From contig JAFYUH010000058.1 of NCBI GenBank assembly GCA_017549605.1, positions 1-32,765 of the forward strand: a DNA stretch of 32,765 nt, given 5' to 3'. The position numbers and the translations under genes were made by a program. Numbering within the stretch: the stretch's first letter is position 1; each line of letters starts with the position of its first letter. This DNA is from Bacteroidales bacterium (lineage in GTDB: Bacteria > Bacteroidota > Bacteroidia > Bacteroidales > F082). Positions 32,561-32,765 of the stretch are shown here, piece by piece. The notes under the pieces are model-generated. The model ran no database searches and was not told the DNA's origin. It saw only the letters and a list, made by a program, of their open reading frames with translations.

Positions 32561-32637
32561 GGATTTGAGGAACTAAGGAACTAAGAACTAAGGAACTGAA
32601 GAAATCCTCATACCCTCAAATCCTCATACCCTCATAC
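32543..32637. repeat. Octamer array containing the patatin gene stop
   Basis: Units in register from 32543: AAGGGATT, AAGGAATT, AAGGATTT, GAGGAACT, AAGGAACT, a 7-nt AAGAACT, AAGGAACT, GAAGAAAT, then CCTCATAC, CCTCAAAT, CCTCATAC, CCTCATAC. The second block is roughly the reverse complement of AGG-rich units of the first (purine block, then pyrimidine block), so the transcript could fold on itself between the convergent patatin and glutathione peroxidase genes. Confidence 0.8.
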
Positions 32638-32645
32638 CCAAAAAA

Positions 32646-32765
32646 TCAAACCGTCACCATCAGCATCGCCTCTATTTCTTTTTCGAGGCGACTCGGCTTG
32701 ACAGTAGGAGCGTAACGTTTTATCTTTCTGCCATCGGAAGAGATGAGGAACTTGGTGAAGTTCCA
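32646..32765 (-). CDS. Glutathione peroxidase, C-terminal part (partial)
   Basis: A reading frame entering from the right edge on the minus strand encodes 39 residues and a TGA stop. It begins WNFTKFLISSDGRKIKRYAP and continues TVKPSRLEKEIEAML. WNFTKFL with RYAPT-KP is the C-terminal signature of thioredoxin-fold glutathione peroxidases (thiol peroxidases of the BsaA/BtuE type), and W is the third active-site residue. The catalytic cysteine lies outside the window. It probably reduces hydroperoxides using thioredoxin. It is convergent with the patatin gene. Confidence 0.85.
   Translation of the reverse strand, partial: WNFTKFLISSDGRKIKRYAPTVKPSRLEKEIEAMLMVTV

Overview
The window is chromosomal DNA from a Bacteroidetes bacterium, most likely an uncultured member of the Bacteroidales. 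The evidence is a set of TAnnTTTG -7 promoter boxes just upstream of many starts, starts without clear Shine-Dalgarno sequences, a PorZ-like protein and a second secreted protein that both end in type IX secretion (T9SS) sorting domains, a viroplasmin-RNase H fusion, and an AtpB with a signal peptide and a long periplasmic extension. The DNA is AT-rich. I see no tRNA, rRNA, CRISPR array, prophage, integrase or transposase.

Layout. Positions 53-5301 (minus strand) hold an ATP synthase operon, atpB-atpE-atpF-atpH-atpA-atpG, closed by a bidirectional terminator; atpD and atpC are not here. Positions 5415-6829 (plus) hold an RNase H and an unknown two-CxxC protein. Positions 6890-9782 (minus) hold a tight operon gpmA - metallophosphoesterase - TatD-type hydrolase - tcdA. 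Positions 9926-13802 (plus) hold a secreted nuclease, porZ and recO. Positions 13926-17901 (minus) hold a pseudouridine synthase with a charged N-terminal tail, dnaG and a small outer-membrane protein. The gap 17902-18352 contains a structured RNA gene that looks like 6S RNA, with its own promoter and terminator. Then come a D-2-hydroxyacid dehydrogenase, an SSB and a phosphopantetheinyl transferase (minus), Fe-SOD and a T9SS cargo protein (plus). Positions 23493-29428 form an envelope locus: a GDPD-like lipoprotein, two different LTA-synthase-type membrane transferases, and a second, convergent GDPD-like lipoprotein. The window closes with a prolyl oligopeptidase lipoprotein, a patatin-like phospholipase and the 3' end of a glutathione peroxidase gene.

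Two things stand out. First, a family of short tandem arrays with 7- or 8-nt units is scattered through the window. They start at or contain the stop codons of seven genes, lie on both sides of atpE, and are also inserted in frame inside three conserved genes: atpG (twice), RNase H and tatD. Periods of 7 and 8 are coprime with 3, so each array encodes the same cyclic peptide in every frame; the arrays inside genes are stop-free on the coding strand, while those at gene ends can supply stops. An 18-20 bp stretch is shared exactly between the intragenic tatD array and intergenic arrays 6-8 kb away. Second, the paired transferase/GDPD-like locus looks like an undescribed glycerophosphodiester-type envelope modification and turnover module in a Gram-negative. 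The 6S-like RNA, with two competing hairpin arms, is a third item worth testing.
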